Of a DNA stretch of 64,000 nt, positions 7,929 to 16,798 are shown in pieces (the stretch's first letter is position 1; the number at the start of each line of letters is the position of its first letter). The position numbers were made by a program, and so were the translations under genes. A model generated the notes under the pieces. That model was given only the letters and a program-made list of their open reading frames with translations, did no database searches and was not told the origin of the DNA. This DNA comes from Pragia fontium DSM 5563 = ATCC 49100. Lineage in GTDB: Bacteria > Pseudomonadota > Gammaproteobacteria > Enterobacterales > Enterobacteriaceae. The stretch lies in the NCBI RefSeq assembly GCF_900112475.1, contig NZ_FOLW01000010.1:52581-116580 (forward strand). Direction: 5' to 3'.

Positions 7929-10296
7929 TGCATTTAATCTCCATCATTTTATTCTCATTTGATTTAACGTTGCTGATATTTAAAATGCACTGCTCTCCAT
8001 TAGGGGATGTCACAGTGATTTTTTCTAATTTGCTTAATAGATTAAGTAATAAAACCCCGCCGTTAGAGACAAAGCCCACATAGGCGTTTTTATCGGTTCT
8101 CGCTGAACTACCGGCTGGAACAAACTCCCCATTCGCCTTTTTCAAACGCAAAATAAAACGATGAATAGTGGAATACTTAAATTCGCGATAAACAATGGCT
8201 TTATCAGTGGGAACGAAGCTATAGACGGTATCTAATAATTCAATATTATCCGGCACTTCTTCGGTATCGATTTTTAGGTTATTCACCATATAAGGGGAGA
8301 TCCCCATAATGGTGTTGCCCCTGCTATTGGTAGGAGGGGAATCGTTGAATTTAATATTCTCAAGATTACCGATATTGGCTATCGCAACAGTATCGCGTCT
8401 GACGCTACTTAAGAGTAATCCGGTTTCTTTGGTGACAAGGATGCTACCTGACGCGTTCATCGAGCCCGAGGTTTGATGCTGCCCTTGAGAAATAGCAAAG
8501 CCAGTATTGATAAGATCTTGATTGATACCTAAATAGGCAGAATTGCTCCAGTCATCTTTGTCTTTATTGGTGTTAACACTGTAATTTAAGTGATCATTAA
8601 TATTGCCGGACACGCCCGAGTTAAAACTAGCTTTATTCATGCGGTTATAATTAACCGAGTTAGTCCAAAAGTTATTCTTATCAAAAATACTAAACGGAAT
8701 ATTTAATCCGATTGAGATCATGTAATTATCTTTATGGTAATCATTAAGCTTCTGATAGTCGCCAGAAATCGATAAATCCATGCCTTTGAGGGCGGTGTTA
8801 TAGGAGAGGCTGGCTCCCATTTCATTTTTTACATGGTTACGATAAGTTTGTATCCAGGTTGATAGGTTGACGAAGCTACTGTCAAAATTTTGGGATAAAA
8901 TCGTTTCGTACCGTTCTTTACGGTTGCTTCGGTAGTAAAGGGCATTAGGATTAAAATCAGCAAAATCGACATAATCTTTACCGGTATAGCGGTAAGCCAA
9001 CAGTTGCAGGTTGGTGTTATCGGTCAATGAATTAGCATATTGAGCAACATGGCTAATCCCCGACTGTTTAAAGTTCGATGACGTAGACGTCTGTTTCTGG
9101 AACTTGCTGATAGCGTAATTGGTATGAAAAGAGATGGCGCCAAATTGCCCCAGATCTTTACTGATGCCTAATGCGGCACTTTGATAATTTTGATGTAAGA
9201 TCCATGCCGAATGAGCAGTAACGCTTTTGAAGCCATAATCGACGGCACCCAATTGAAACAAGCTATTTTCACGCTTTCCGTCAATCTCTCTTTTTCCCAC
9301 TACAAAGTTATAATTTAATTCATTGGCGCGTAGTAAAGAAGGTAAGGTCGCGACCGGATAGCGACGCACCGATTTTGTGCCGTTATCTTCTTCAACCGTG
9401 ACCGTAAGATCGCCGTTGCTCACCGGTGAAATATTGTTGAGCTGATAAGCGCCCGCTGGCACCACTTGAGAGCTGAGAATATAGCCGTTCTGCGAGATGG
9501 TAATTTTAGCGTTGGAATTGACCACCCCTGAAATCACCGGGGCATAGCCGCGCATTTCCCAAGGGCGCATACTGCTCTCAGAGCGTAGTGCAATACCGTA
9601 AAACATAAAATTGGGTAATGTTGTGGTGGAGGTTAATGTCTTACCAGCCACAAAATTCCCTTGGATCGGCCGAATAGCGGTCGATACCGTGGCTTCTGAG
9701 GTATCAAAACTCGAGTCTTTTGAATAATTGCTGCGTACATAGGTCACCCAGCGCCCCATATTAATATAGGAATCGATATCGCCATAGACTTGGGTCTGAG
9801 CTGAACTGGTTTTAGAAACATAGCCGGAATAATTGAGTTTGGCTCCCGGAATACCATAGTCCCAGGATTGCTGCTGGTTTGATTCATCCAGCGCGATCTG
9901 AGGAACACTGAAGGTTAATATTTGTTTGGCATTATTAAAAATAACCTTTGAACCTGGATAATTACCTATATTGTAACAATTTCGTAATGGGTCAAAATAA
10001 TTACCAAATTCTTTATAGTTAATCGGTAAATGTAATTCATTCATCCATTCTGTATTCAAGCAAAGCGTTTCTTTATCACTAGATTGAATAATTAATTCTT
10101 TTCTTCCAAGGGAGCGGCGATTAAATACCACTTCGACAATATAATGTCCGGCAGGATATTTAACACTTTCATCAAATATATCGATGGCCTGTGATTGCAT
10201 TCCTCCACGCAAGAAGTCAGTATTCAATGCGGAATAAGCACAGAACGACGTCATAAATAAGGATAATATGGAAATTTTAAATAATTTAAAGTGCAT
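7921..10296 (-). CDS. Outer-membrane fimbrial usher, copy 2
   Basis: A 791-residue FimD/PapC-family usher, co-linear with copy 1 over its whole length. The start at 10296 (MHFKLFKISILSLFMTSFCAYS, then LNTDFLRGG) is the only in-frame ATG before the signal peptide. Relative to copy 1, one extra base in the start region puts the upstream ATG (MDNI) out of frame, where it meets a stop after seven codons. The body retains all usher segments (PNFMFYG, WEMRGYAP, ISQNGYIL, AGAYQLNNI) and is intact, so the gene is probably functional. Confidence 0.93.
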   Translation of the reverse strand: MHFKLFKISILSLFMTSFCAYSALNTDFLRGGMQSQAIDIFDESVKYPAGHYIVEVVFNRRSLGRKELIIQSSDKETLCLNTEWMNELHLPINYKEFGNYFDPLRNCYNIGNYPGSKVIFNNAKQILTFSVPQIALDESNQQQSWDYGIPGAKLNYSGYVSKTSSAQTQVYGDIDSYINMGRWVTYVRSNYSKDSSFDTSEATVSTAIRPIQGNFVAGKTLTSTTTLPNFMFYGIALRSESSMRPWEMRGYAPVISGVVNSNAKITISQNGYILSSQVVPAGAYQLNNISPVSNGDLTVTVEEDNGTKSVRRYPVATLPSLLRANELNYNFVVGKREIDGKRENSLFQLGAVDYGFKSVTAHSAWILHQNYQSAALGISKDLGQFGAISFHTNYAISKFQKQTSTSSNFKQSGISHVAQYANSLTDNTNLQLLAYRYTGKDYVDFADFNPNALYYRSNRKERYETILSQNFDSSFVNLSTWIQTYRNHVKNEMGASLSYNTALKGMDLSISGDYQKLNDYHKDNYMISIGLNIPFSIFDKNNFWTNSVNYNRMNKASFNSGVSGNINDHLNYSVNTNKDKDDWSNSAYLGINQDLINTGFAISQGQHQTSGSMNASGSILVTKETGLLLSSVRRDTVAIANIGNLENIKFNDSPPTNSRGNTIMGISPYMVNNLKIDTEEVPDNIELLDTVYSFVPTDKAIVYREFKYSTIHRFILRLKKANGEFVPAGSSARTDKNAYVGFVSNGGVLLLNLLSKLEKITVTSPNGEQCILNISNVKSNENKMMEIKCNE

Positions 10297-10319
10297 TGAT
10301 ATTATCCATTATCCCTAAG

Positions 10320-10336
10320 AGGGCCTCGAAGGCCCT
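10320..10336 (-). promoter_or_regulatory. Hairpin between major pilin and usher, copy 2
   Basis: Same element as at 3404-3420: stem AGGGCC/GGCCCT around a TTCGA loop on the minus strand, which contains a stabilising UUCG. It lies 24 bases after the pilin stop. Conservation in both operons, with only the loop base changed, supports selection on the structure. A role in differential expression of pilin over usher is inferred. Confidence 0.6.
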
Positions 10337-10359
10337 TAATCCAAAAGAGGAAAAATATA

Positions 10360-10878
10360 TTATTTATATGCAACCGCATAAGTAGCGCTTGAGATCACTG
10401 TACCCTCAGTCAGTGTTTGGCCAGATGTCGCAACCATTTGCGCTTTAAATTCCATATTGCCGATAGCTTTAGCGCCATCACCAAACTCCACATTTTGGCT
10501 ATTATAAGTCACGGTTTGGTTTGGTGTTTTGGAGTTAACAGCGGTTAACAGAATAGATACGCCGCCTGCAGTTCCTTTCATATTTGCCAGCCCAGAATTA
10601 GTAAAGCCAGCACTCTGCCAGCCCACGGTACCACTGGTTTTCTTCAGGCATTCTTCGGAACGAGGTACTAAACTGAAAGCAACTTCTTTACCTTTTGTGT
10701 CGCTGGTAGTCATAGTACCCAGATCGATGGTGGATTTAACCAGTCCACCGATTTCGGTATCAATATCACAGGTCTCGGAAGTGACAGAACCAATGAATTG
10801 GACTTCGCCAGTATTCGCTAATGCATATCCGCTGAATAATGAACCGCTAATAATAACGCCTAGTAATAGTTTGTTCAC
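10360..10878 (-). CDS. Major fimbrial subunit, copy 2
   Basis: Pilin of 172 residues beginning at a GTG codon (10878) that aligns exactly with the ATG of copy 1, with GGAG at the same distance. The in-frame extension to 10893 starts at the ATG that contains this ribosome binding site and is unlikely to be used. Signal peptide MNKLLLGVIISGSLFSGYALA, donor strand GEVQFIGSVTSETC, two Cys, C-terminal ATYAVAYK. First gene of operon 2. Identity with copy 1 is highest over the middle and C-terminal parts. Confidence 0.92.
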   Translation of the reverse strand: MNKLLLGVIISGSLFSGYALANTGEVQFIGSVTSETCDIDTEIGGLVKSTIDLGTMTTSDTKGKEVAFSLVPRSEECLKKTSGTVGWQSAGFTNSGLANMKGTAGGVSILLTAVNSKTPNQTVTYNSQNVEFGDGAKAIGNMEFKAQMVATSGQTLTEGTVISSATYAVAYK

Positions 10879-11400
10879 GTAATAAATCTCCATGATAAAA
10901 TAAATCTAACAGTTAGATTGATGCTCAGTTTTAAAAAAACTGATGGTCTTGCTTACATTTCGTGCCGCTTTATAGCCTTATCAATATCACTTAAAGCTGC
11001 TTAAAGCCTTATGGATAAATGATATAGGATAAAGTTAGTTAAAGAGTGTTTTGGGATTTTTTTAAAAAGGTGTTTTGCCGTTAATGAATGTCAATTAAAA
11101 TGACATGTAGATATCTGTATATCTACTCATCAGGCATTCTTTCCATAGAATCATTCCCTGTTCTTCTGGCGTGGGGCTTATTTTGTTTAAAACAAAATAT
11201 CTGTTTTGCAAATGCGTTTTTGTATTATTAATAATATACACACGTATTGGAAATCGTTTTAATCGATCGAAACTATCATTTTAATCACTTTAACCTATCA
11301 ATTGGTTGTTATCGATCGATGCATCCTATATTTGTTATTAATTGAAATAATAACAATTGAATTAATAACTGTTGGTCTTAATTTGTTTGTTGTTTAAACC
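10879..11400 (-). promoter_or_regulatory. Upstream control region of fimbrial operon 2
   Basis: This region repeats the layout of 3975-4576. The 20-base block AGGCATTCTTTCCATAGAAT is at 11132-11151. The AATCGTTTTAATCGATCGAA block is followed by octamers ATCGATCG (11262), ATCAATTG (11297) and ATCGATCG (11311), with the same 35 and 49 bp offsets as in copy 1. The two GATC sites are at 11265-11268 and 11314-11317, again 49 bp apart and with no others nearby. The sequence between these elements has diverged considerably, so the retained blocks look like protein-binding sites. Confidence 0.6.
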
Positions 11401-11483
11401 TTTTCTATAACCGTTATTTCCTGGGCACTGGAGTAGAATTGAAAATAGGATATCAACACGGCGAGCAGCAAAATGTTGATTAA

Positions 11484-11639
11484 ATGAGTTGGTTAACGTT
11501 AATCATTTGGCGATGTTGTTTGGTGAGCGAGAGAGATGAGCTCGGCGATCTCATCGATATCTGTATTTTGGTCGCTGCATTAAGTGGGAATAACTTAGGT
11601 CAGATTACGGATAAACATATATTGGCCGCTTTAAATTGA
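11484..11639 (+). other. Unassigned 51-codon reading frame upstream of selA
   Basis: A short ATG-to-TGA frame whose second half reads like normal protein (RDELGDLIDICILVAALS, then GQITDKHILAALN). There is no convincing ribosome binding site before the ATG. It lies in the gap between the fimbrial control region and selA. It could be the tail of a decayed gene, a small protein, or chance. I do not recognise the sequence. Confidence 0.25.
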
Positions 11640-11760
11640 GCCTTAATTACGTTTTTTTACCCTATTGGTTGATGTTAGTTGTGTACTGGTACACCTTGTA
11701 CTTCACGTTATGGCAAGGAGCCGATATATTAGCGTCATTGATTTTTAATCGGTTGCCACT

Positions 11761-13152
11761 ATGAATAACCAAACTCAGTCCTTATACAGTCAGATTCCTG
11801 CTGTTGACCGCTTACTTAACCTGCCTGAAATGGATGGGTTACTGTGTGAATACGGCCAGCATTTGGTTGCAGAGTCGCTGCGCAATTTACAGCAGCAGGC
11901 GCGACAGGAGATTGGTCAACACAATCGATTACCTGCATGGTGTCAGGATTGGGCTACCGCGGTGAAAAATGACCTGTCACAAAGACAGCGTTCTGGCTTA
12001 CAGCCGGTCTTTAATCTCAGCGGTACGGTATTACACACCAATTTAGGGCGCGCCTTACTGGCTGAAGCTGCCATCGAGCAGGTGGCCAGCGTGATGAGAA
12101 ACGCGGTCACGCTGGAATATGACTTAGACGGTGCCGGGCGTGGCCACCGGGATAATGTTATTTCTGACTTGCTATGTGAATTAACCGGTGCAGAAGCCGC
12201 CTGTATTGTTAATAACAATGCGGCAGCGGTAATGCTGATGTTGGCTGCGGTAGCGGCGGGCAAAGAAGTGGTGGTTTCTCGCGGTGAGCTGGTTGAGATT
12301 GGCGGAGCTTTCCGCGTGCCGGATGTGATGCGTCAGGCCGGGTGTCAATTGGTTGAAGTCGGTACGACTAATCGAACGCATTTAGCCGACTATCGGGATG
12401 CGGTCAGTGAACAAACTGGTTTATTGATGAAAGTACATACCAGTAATTATCATATTGAGGGTTTTACCGCTGCCGTTAATGAAGAAACTTTAGTGACGTT
12501 GGGGCGGGAGTTAGGTGTGCCGGTGGCGACCGACTTAGGTAGTGGTTCTCTGATCGATCTACAACAATACGGACTGCCAGCGGAACCGATGCCACAAAAC
12601 CTGATTGCCTCAGGGGTCGACTTGGTGACGTTTTCCGGCGATAAGCTATTGGGTGGTCCACAAGCGGGGATTATTCTGGGTTCTAAATATTGGATTGAGA
12701 AAATTCAACGTCACCCACTAAAACGTGCGTTGCGTGCTGGCAAGCTGACATTGGCCGCATTAGAAGCCACATTGCGCCTTTATCAACAGCCGGATCGATT
12801 AGCCGCTTCTCTGCCTACGCTACGGCTGCTTAGCCGGGATAAATCAGAAATGCAGGTCATGGCAAGCCAACTGATTACCCCATTGCAGCAGCGATACGGT
12901 GAACAATTTGCGGTGTCGATAGAGCCATGTTTATCTCAAATTGGCAGTGGTTCGCTACCGGTTGATCGTTTACCAAGCTATGCACTGACGTTTGCACCAA
13001 TGGATGGCCGTGGCCGGACGTTAGAGGCACTGGCGGAAAAATGGCGCGGCCTAGCCAAGCCTGTAATTGGTCGAATTCAGGATGGAAAGCTGTGGCTGGA
13101 TTTACGCTGTCTTGAAGATCAGGATGCATTGCTGGAGGGGTTGTTAGCATGA
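11761..13152 (+). CDS. selA: L-seryl-tRNA(Sec) selenium transferase
   Basis: Cytoplasmic PLP enzyme that converts seryl-tRNA(Sec) to selenocysteyl-tRNA(Sec) with selenophosphate. Length 463 residues equals the family norm. The PLP lysine is in [13 protein letters not shown] at residue 295, and the family motifs [11 protein letters not shown] and VNNNAAAV are present near residues 85 and 150. It overlaps selB by 4 bp (ATGA), so the pair is a translationally coupled operon. No clear promoter was identified in the preceding 120 bp. Confidence 0.98.
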   Translation: MNNQTQSLYSQIPAVDRLLNLPEMDGLLCEYGQHLVAESLRNLQQQARQEIGQHNRLPAWCQDWATAVKNDLSQRQRSGLQPVFNLSGTVLHTNLGRALLAEAAIEQVASVMRNAVTLEYDLDGAGRGHRDNVISDLLCELTGAEAACIVNNNAAAVMLMLAAVAAGKEVVVSRGELVEIGGAFRVPDVMRQAGCQLVEVGTTNRTHLADYRDAVSEQTGLLMKVHTSNYHIEGFTAAVNEETLVTLGRELGVPVATDLGSGSLIDLQQYGLPAEPMPQNLIASGVDLVTFSGDKLLGGPQAGIILGSKYWIEKIQRHPLKRALRAGKLTLAALEATLRLYQQPDRLAASLPTLRLLSRDKSEMQVMASQLITPLQQRYGEQFAVSIEPCLSQIGSGSLPVDRLPSYALTFAPMDGRGRTLEALAEKWRGLAKPVIGRIQDGKLWLDLRCLEDQDALLEGLLA

Positions 13153-15029
13153 TTATTGCTACCGCCGGCCACGTCGATCACGGAAAATCTACCTTATTAC
13201 AAGCGTTAACCGGGGCGGAAAGTACCGATCGCCTACCGGAGGAAAAACGCCGGGGTATGACCATTGATTTGGGTTACGTTTATCTGCCGTTATCTGACGA
13301 ACAAGTTTTAGGATTTATTGATGTCCCCGGCCATGAAAAGTTTTTAGCGAATATGTTGGCAGGGGTCGACGGTGTACAACATGCTCTGCTGGTTGTGGCT
13401 TGTGATGATGGCATCATGGCGCAGACCCGCGAACATTTGGCGATTTTACGCCTGATCGGTATTCCAGCGATCACCGTTGCCCTGACTAAAGCGGATAGAG
13501 TAACACCGGAACGCGTAACCAGCGTCAGGAAGCAAATTCTCGATGAACTGGATGCCCAAGGTTGGCACGATTGTCCAATCTTTAGCACTGCGGCACCGGA
13601 AGGTACCGGTATTCCTGAGTTGCGAGAGCATTTGATTACTCTGTACCACAACCGCACTGAAGATGCCCAATCAGCACTGCACCGTTTTCGTTTGGCGGTT
13701 GACCGGGCTTTTACCATAAAAGGCAGCGGGTTAGTGGTGACCGGAACCGCATTCAGCGGTCAGGTAAAGGTGGGTGATACTTTATGGATGACCGGCGCTA
13801 ATCGTCCGGTTAGGGTCAGAAGCATTCATGCACAAAACCAACCTGCCGAGCAAGCGGGAGCCGGTGAGCGTATTGCCTTGAATATTACCGGTGATATCAG
13901 TAAGCAGGAAGTCAGCCGCGGTGATTGGTTACTGCAACAGGAGCCTCTCGACAACAGCGATCGGGTACTGGCAATACTGCATTGTGATAAGCCGCTACGC
14001 CACTGGCAATCGGTTCATCTACACCATTCGGTTAATCACATTACCGGCCGGGTTTCCATGCTACAGGATGGTGCGGTGAGTATCGGTAGCGATATTTTGG
14101 TTGAGCTGGTGCTGGATGAACCTTTATTACTGGCGGAAAATGACCGAATTATTGTGCGCGATATTAGTGCACGTGAGACGCTGGGCGGAGCCAGAGTATT
14201 ACGACTACAGCCCCCGCGCCGCGGTAAACGCCAGGCGGAATATCTGCATAAGCTGCATCAGTTGAGTGAAATGCCTGATGATGCTCAGGTGCTTAAACTC
14301 AGACTGACAGAAGGAAGTTTATCCCTTAGTGAATTTGGTTGGGCACGTCAGCTAACCGATGGTGGTATTCAATCGCTACTGGCCCAATCTGATTGTACTG
14401 TGGTGGGGGATACCGCGCTGGAGCGGGAAAAGGTGGAAGATTTTCAGCAGCAGTTGATTGATATTTTGCATGACTTCCACCAACAGCATCTCGACCAACT
14501 TGGCGTTGGACGCGCGCGGTTACGCCGCATGGCGCTGCCGACGGAGCCAGAAGCGCTGGTATTTGCCCTGATTGATAACTTATTAGCCCATGGCCGCTTG
14601 AGCAATAGCCGTGGCTGGCTACATTTGCCGGAATTTAGCTTGGCCTTTAGCGCTGATGAGCAGGTTGCTTGGCAACAGTTAGAGCCGAAGTTTGGTGATG
14701 AGCCATTCTGGGTACGAGATTTGGCCGAAGAGCTGGCGTTGGATGAGCAGCAGGTTAGAGCTGTACTGCGTAAAGCGGCTCAATTGGGGCATGTTACTGC
14801 GGTAGTTCGCGATCGCTACTATTTAAGCAGCCGTATTCGTCAGTTTGCTGATTTGATTCGCACCATGCACGCCACTCAGGGAAGCACTTGTGCCGCAGAC
14901 TTCCGCGATAGATTAGGCGTTGGGCGTAAGCTGGCTATTCAGGTGCTGGAGTTTTTTGACCGCAGCGGGTTTACCCGTCGGCGGGGTAATGAGCATTTGT
15001 TGAGGGATCAGGGACTCTTTATGGATTAA
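13149..15029 (+). CDS. selB: Selenocysteine-specific elongation factor
   Basis: GTPase that carries selenocysteyl-tRNA to UGA codons marked by a SECIS hairpin. N-terminal G motifs are GHVDHGKST (residues 7-15), DVPGHEKF and TKAD. These are followed by EF-Tu-like beta-barrel domains and four winged-helix repeats in the C-terminal 250 residues that bind SECIS RNA. Length 626 residues is close to the E. coli protein. It is coupled to selA, and the matching tRNA gene lies 1.5 kb downstream. No selenoprotein gene was recognised in this window. Confidence 0.98.
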   Translation: MIIATAGHVDHGKSTLLQALTGAESTDRLPEEKRRGMTIDLGYVYLPLSDEQVLGFIDVPGHEKFLANMLAGVDGVQHALLVVACDDGIMAQTREHLAILRLIGIPAITVALTKADRVTPERVTSVRKQILDELDAQGWHDCPIFSTAAPEGTGIPELREHLITLYHNRTEDAQSALHRFRLAVDRAFTIKGSGLVVTGTAFSGQVKVGDTLWMTGANRPVRVRSIHAQNQPAEQAGAGERIALNITGDISKQEVSRGDWLLQQEPLDNSDRVLAILHCDKPLRHWQSVHLHHSVNHITGRVSMLQDGAVSIGSDILVELVLDEPLLLAENDRIIVRDISARETLGGARVLRLQPPRRGKRQAEYLHKLHQLSEMPDDAQVLKLRLTEGSLSLSEFGWARQLTDGGIQSLLAQSDCTVVGDTALEREKVEDFQQQLIDILHDFHQQHLDQLGVGRARLRRMALPTEPEALVFALIDNLLAHGRLSNSRGWLHLPEFSLAFSADEQVAWQQLEPKFGDEPFWVRDLAEELALDEQQVRAVLRKAAQLGHVTAVVRDRYYLSSRIRQFADLIRTMHATQGSTCAADFRDRLGVGRKLAIQVLEFFDRSGFTRRRGNEHLLRDQGLFMD

Positions 15030-15229
15030 CCTGTTCCAGATGAAACACCCGGTTAGCTGTTTTAGTGACGATTTTTCCTGTCACGTGGGGATAAAAAGTT
15101 AGTGATTACTAACATAAAAGATGATTGATAATCTGTTTCTATGCTGATTCAAGGCATTAGCGGAATGATGGGCAAGATAGAATATGGCTGAAATCAGTTA
15201 ACGGAAGATACCAGCCACCTAAATAAGTT

Positions 15230-15258
15230 AGTAAGCACTCACAAGGAAAGTGCTTACT
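15230..15258. other. Inverted repeat downstream of ykgO and selB
   Basis: GTAAGCACT (15231-15239) pairs with AGTGCTTAC (15249-15257) around nine bases. It lies between the convergent selB and ykgO genes and could terminate either, but a T run is lacking on both strands, so the assignment is weak. Confidence 0.4.
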
Positions 15259-15277
15259 TAGCAGGAAAGTTAATTAT

Positions 15278-15421
15278 TTAGCCTTTTTTGCTTTTTCCTC
15301 CCTGCACGGCTTTAAAGCGCGGGTTGGATTTACAAATCACATAGATTCTTCCACGGCGGCGAACAATTTTACAGTCAGGATGACGCTGTTTGGCGGAACG
15401 GAGCGAGCTTAATACCTGCAT
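15278..15421 (-). CDS. ykgO: Alternative ribosomal protein L36 (bL36-B, zinc-free type)
   Basis: A 47-residue basic protein, [17 protein letters not shown] onward, with [14 protein letters not shown] near its C terminus. It lacks the four-residue zinc ribbon of RpmJ, keeping only Cys17 and Cys30. Known role of the family: replaces zinc-binding L36 in the ribosome when zinc is scarce. AAGGACTATT precedes the ATG. A near-consensus Zur operator lies 20 bp upstream. The usual partner ykgM (L31-B) is not adjacent here. Confidence 0.93.
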   Translation of the reverse strand: MQVLSSLRSAKQRHPDCKIVRRRGRIYVICKSNPRFKAVQGGKSKKG

Positions 15422-15436
15422 AATAGTCCTTAAAAT

Positions 15437-15458
15437 GATATGTTATAATATAACAATT
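15437..15458 (-). promoter_or_regulatory. Zur operator upstream of ykgO
   Basis: The 15-base perfect palindrome TGTTATAATATAACA (15441-15455) matches the core of the enterobacterial Zur box. It overlaps a TATAAT-like -10 element on the minus strand just before ykgO. Zinc-bound Zur would block transcription, so ykgO should be expressed only in zinc starvation, as known for ykgMO in E. coli. Confidence 0.85.
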
Positions 15459-15546
15459 ATAAGTATGCATGTATTTCCTAAAGGGTGCAACCATAGGGAT
15501 TGTCGGGAATTGGGTGAAGCACGCGGATCTTTATTTCAGTCAAAAC

Positions 15547-15571
15547 AAAGGGCACCTTTTAGGTACCCTTT
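15547..15571 (-). terminator. Terminator of the psiF-family gene
   Basis: AAAGGG followed by CACCT pairs with AGGTA followed by CCCTTT around a short T loop; GTTTTG follows on the minus strand. It lies 25 bp after the stop of the PsiF-repeat gene. Confidence 0.65.
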
Positions 15572-15595
15572 ATTCGAATATTTAGCGTGGTTAAA

Positions 15596-16228
15596 TCAGG
15601 CTGCTTTTTTCAGACAGGTATCCATAAAGGTTTTACGATCATTACCTTTCAGGGCTTTGTCGCCTGCTTCTTTATTACATTCGGCCATTTTTTGTTGCTG
15701 CGGTGTCACCGCTTTTTCATTTGCGGCGGGTTTACCGGTCAGGCAGGTACTCATAAAGGTTTTACGGTCTTCGCCTTTCAGGTTCTTAGTGCCGGCTTCT
15801 TTATTACAGTCAGCCATTTTTTGCTGCTGAGGTGTAGCTGTAGCTACAGCAGCACCTGTGGTTGCAGCCGCTGCCGCTTTTTCAGTCGTGGCGGGTTTAC
15901 TGGTCAGGCAGGTGCTCATAAAGGTTTTACGGTCGTCGCCTTTCAGGTTCTTCGTGCCGGCTTCTTTATTACAGTCGGCCATTTTTTGCTGTTGTGGAGT
16001 CACTTTCTTTTCATCGATAGTTGATCCAGCTTTCAGGCAGGTGCTCATAAAGGTTTTGCGTTCATCGCCTTTAAGGTTCTTATCCGCTGCGGCTTTATTA
16101 CAGTTAGTCATTTTTTCACGCTGGGCAAGCTGGGCTGCTGATGGTTCTTTGGCCGAGGTATCTGCGGCCATAGCGCCAGAAATAAAGCACAGGCTCAGCA
16201 ACACAGGTAAGACAGAAAACATACGCAT
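15596..16228 (-). CDS. Secreted PsiF-repeat protein with four repeats
   Basis: A 210-residue exported protein: signal peptide MRMFSVLPVLLSLCFISGAMA, then four PsiF repeats. Each repeat has the pattern KM-x-CNKxA-x4-LKG-x2-RKTFM-x-TCL with two Cys. E. coli PsiF (phosphate-starvation-inducible, function unknown) has two such repeats, so this is an expanded member. The second and third repeats are joined by an Ala/Thr-rich linker. The start at 16228 has AAGGAAATC upstream. The repeats are also very similar in DNA, so they probably arose by recent tandem duplication. No pho box was identified. Confidence 0.88.
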   Translation of the reverse strand: MRMFSVLPVLLSLCFISGAMAADTSAKEPSAAQLAQREKMTNCNKAAADKNLKGDERKTFMSTCLKAGSTIDEKKVTPQQQKMADCNKEAGTKNLKGDDRKTFMSTCLTSKPATTEKAAAAATTGAAVATATPQQQKMADCNKEAGTKNLKGEDRKTFMSTCLTGKPAANEKAVTPQQQKMAECNKEAGDKALKGNDRKTFMDTCLKKAA

Positions 16229-16501
16229 GGACGATTTCCTTAAATAAATAGGGGTAGTAATAAGCATAGTCCAATGGGAATAAAGTTGCCGTGGTGGCAA
16301 GAATAATATGCTGCTGTGAAGGTAAAGGGTGGGACGCCTTTGGTTTTCTGCGTTAGTTTGGCTTTTGGTTCAGATATTATGTCTTTGATTGGCATAAAAT
16401 GAATGCTGGTAAAACCGCCGACGGGTGATAAAAATTAACGGTACCATCCCCTTCATTTAACGGTATAATCACCGCGTTTCTTTATCTGTACCCTTCAGAA
16501 T

Positions 16502-16596
16502 GGAAGGTCATCGTCCCCGGTGGGGCGGCTGGACTTCAAATCCAGATGGGGCCGCCAGCGGTCCCTGGCAGGTTCGACTCCTGTGACTTTCCGCCA
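16502..16596 (+). tRNA. selC: tRNA-Sec (anticodon TCA)
   Basis: A 95-base sequence with the long acceptor stem, extended variable arm (GGGGCCGCC AGCGGTCCC) and TCA anticodon at 16536-16538 of bacterial selenocysteine tRNA. GGTTCGACTCC forms the T arm and CCA is encoded. It is almost identical to E. coli selC. In other enterobacteria selC is a frequent integration site for pathogenicity islands; no integrase follows it here. Confidence 0.98.
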
Positions 16597-16798
16597 ATTT
16601 GGTTCTTCCTGGTTGTTTTAAAGTCTATTAATTCCTTATATATCCCGCTTCACAGCCCATTTGGTTATGGTGAGGTATTTTGCAGTCTATTAAAAAGAAA
16701 GCATAAAATGCTATGCCTAAGTCACATTTATAACATTTTATTTACAATCTTATCGTTAAGTGTGATAGTCGATCTACTTTCTTAAACAGGCACTCATC

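Noticed and set aside
12181..13150. Several minus-strand frames of 60 to 106 residues inside selA
   Set aside because: They are shadows of selA codon structure with no ribosome binding sites or families.
15596..16228. Regularly spaced DNA repeats that could suggest a CRISPR array
   Set aside because: The repeats are long, imperfect and encode PsiF domains in frame; there are no spacers and no cas genes.
15390..16247. Long plus-strand frames of 129 to 146 residues opposite the PsiF-repeat gene
   Set aside because: They are hydrophobic, repeat in step with the PsiF DNA repeats and lack ribosome binding sites; they are antisense shadows.
16546..16785. 79-residue frame starting inside selC
   Set aside because: It begins within the tRNA and has no recognisable features.
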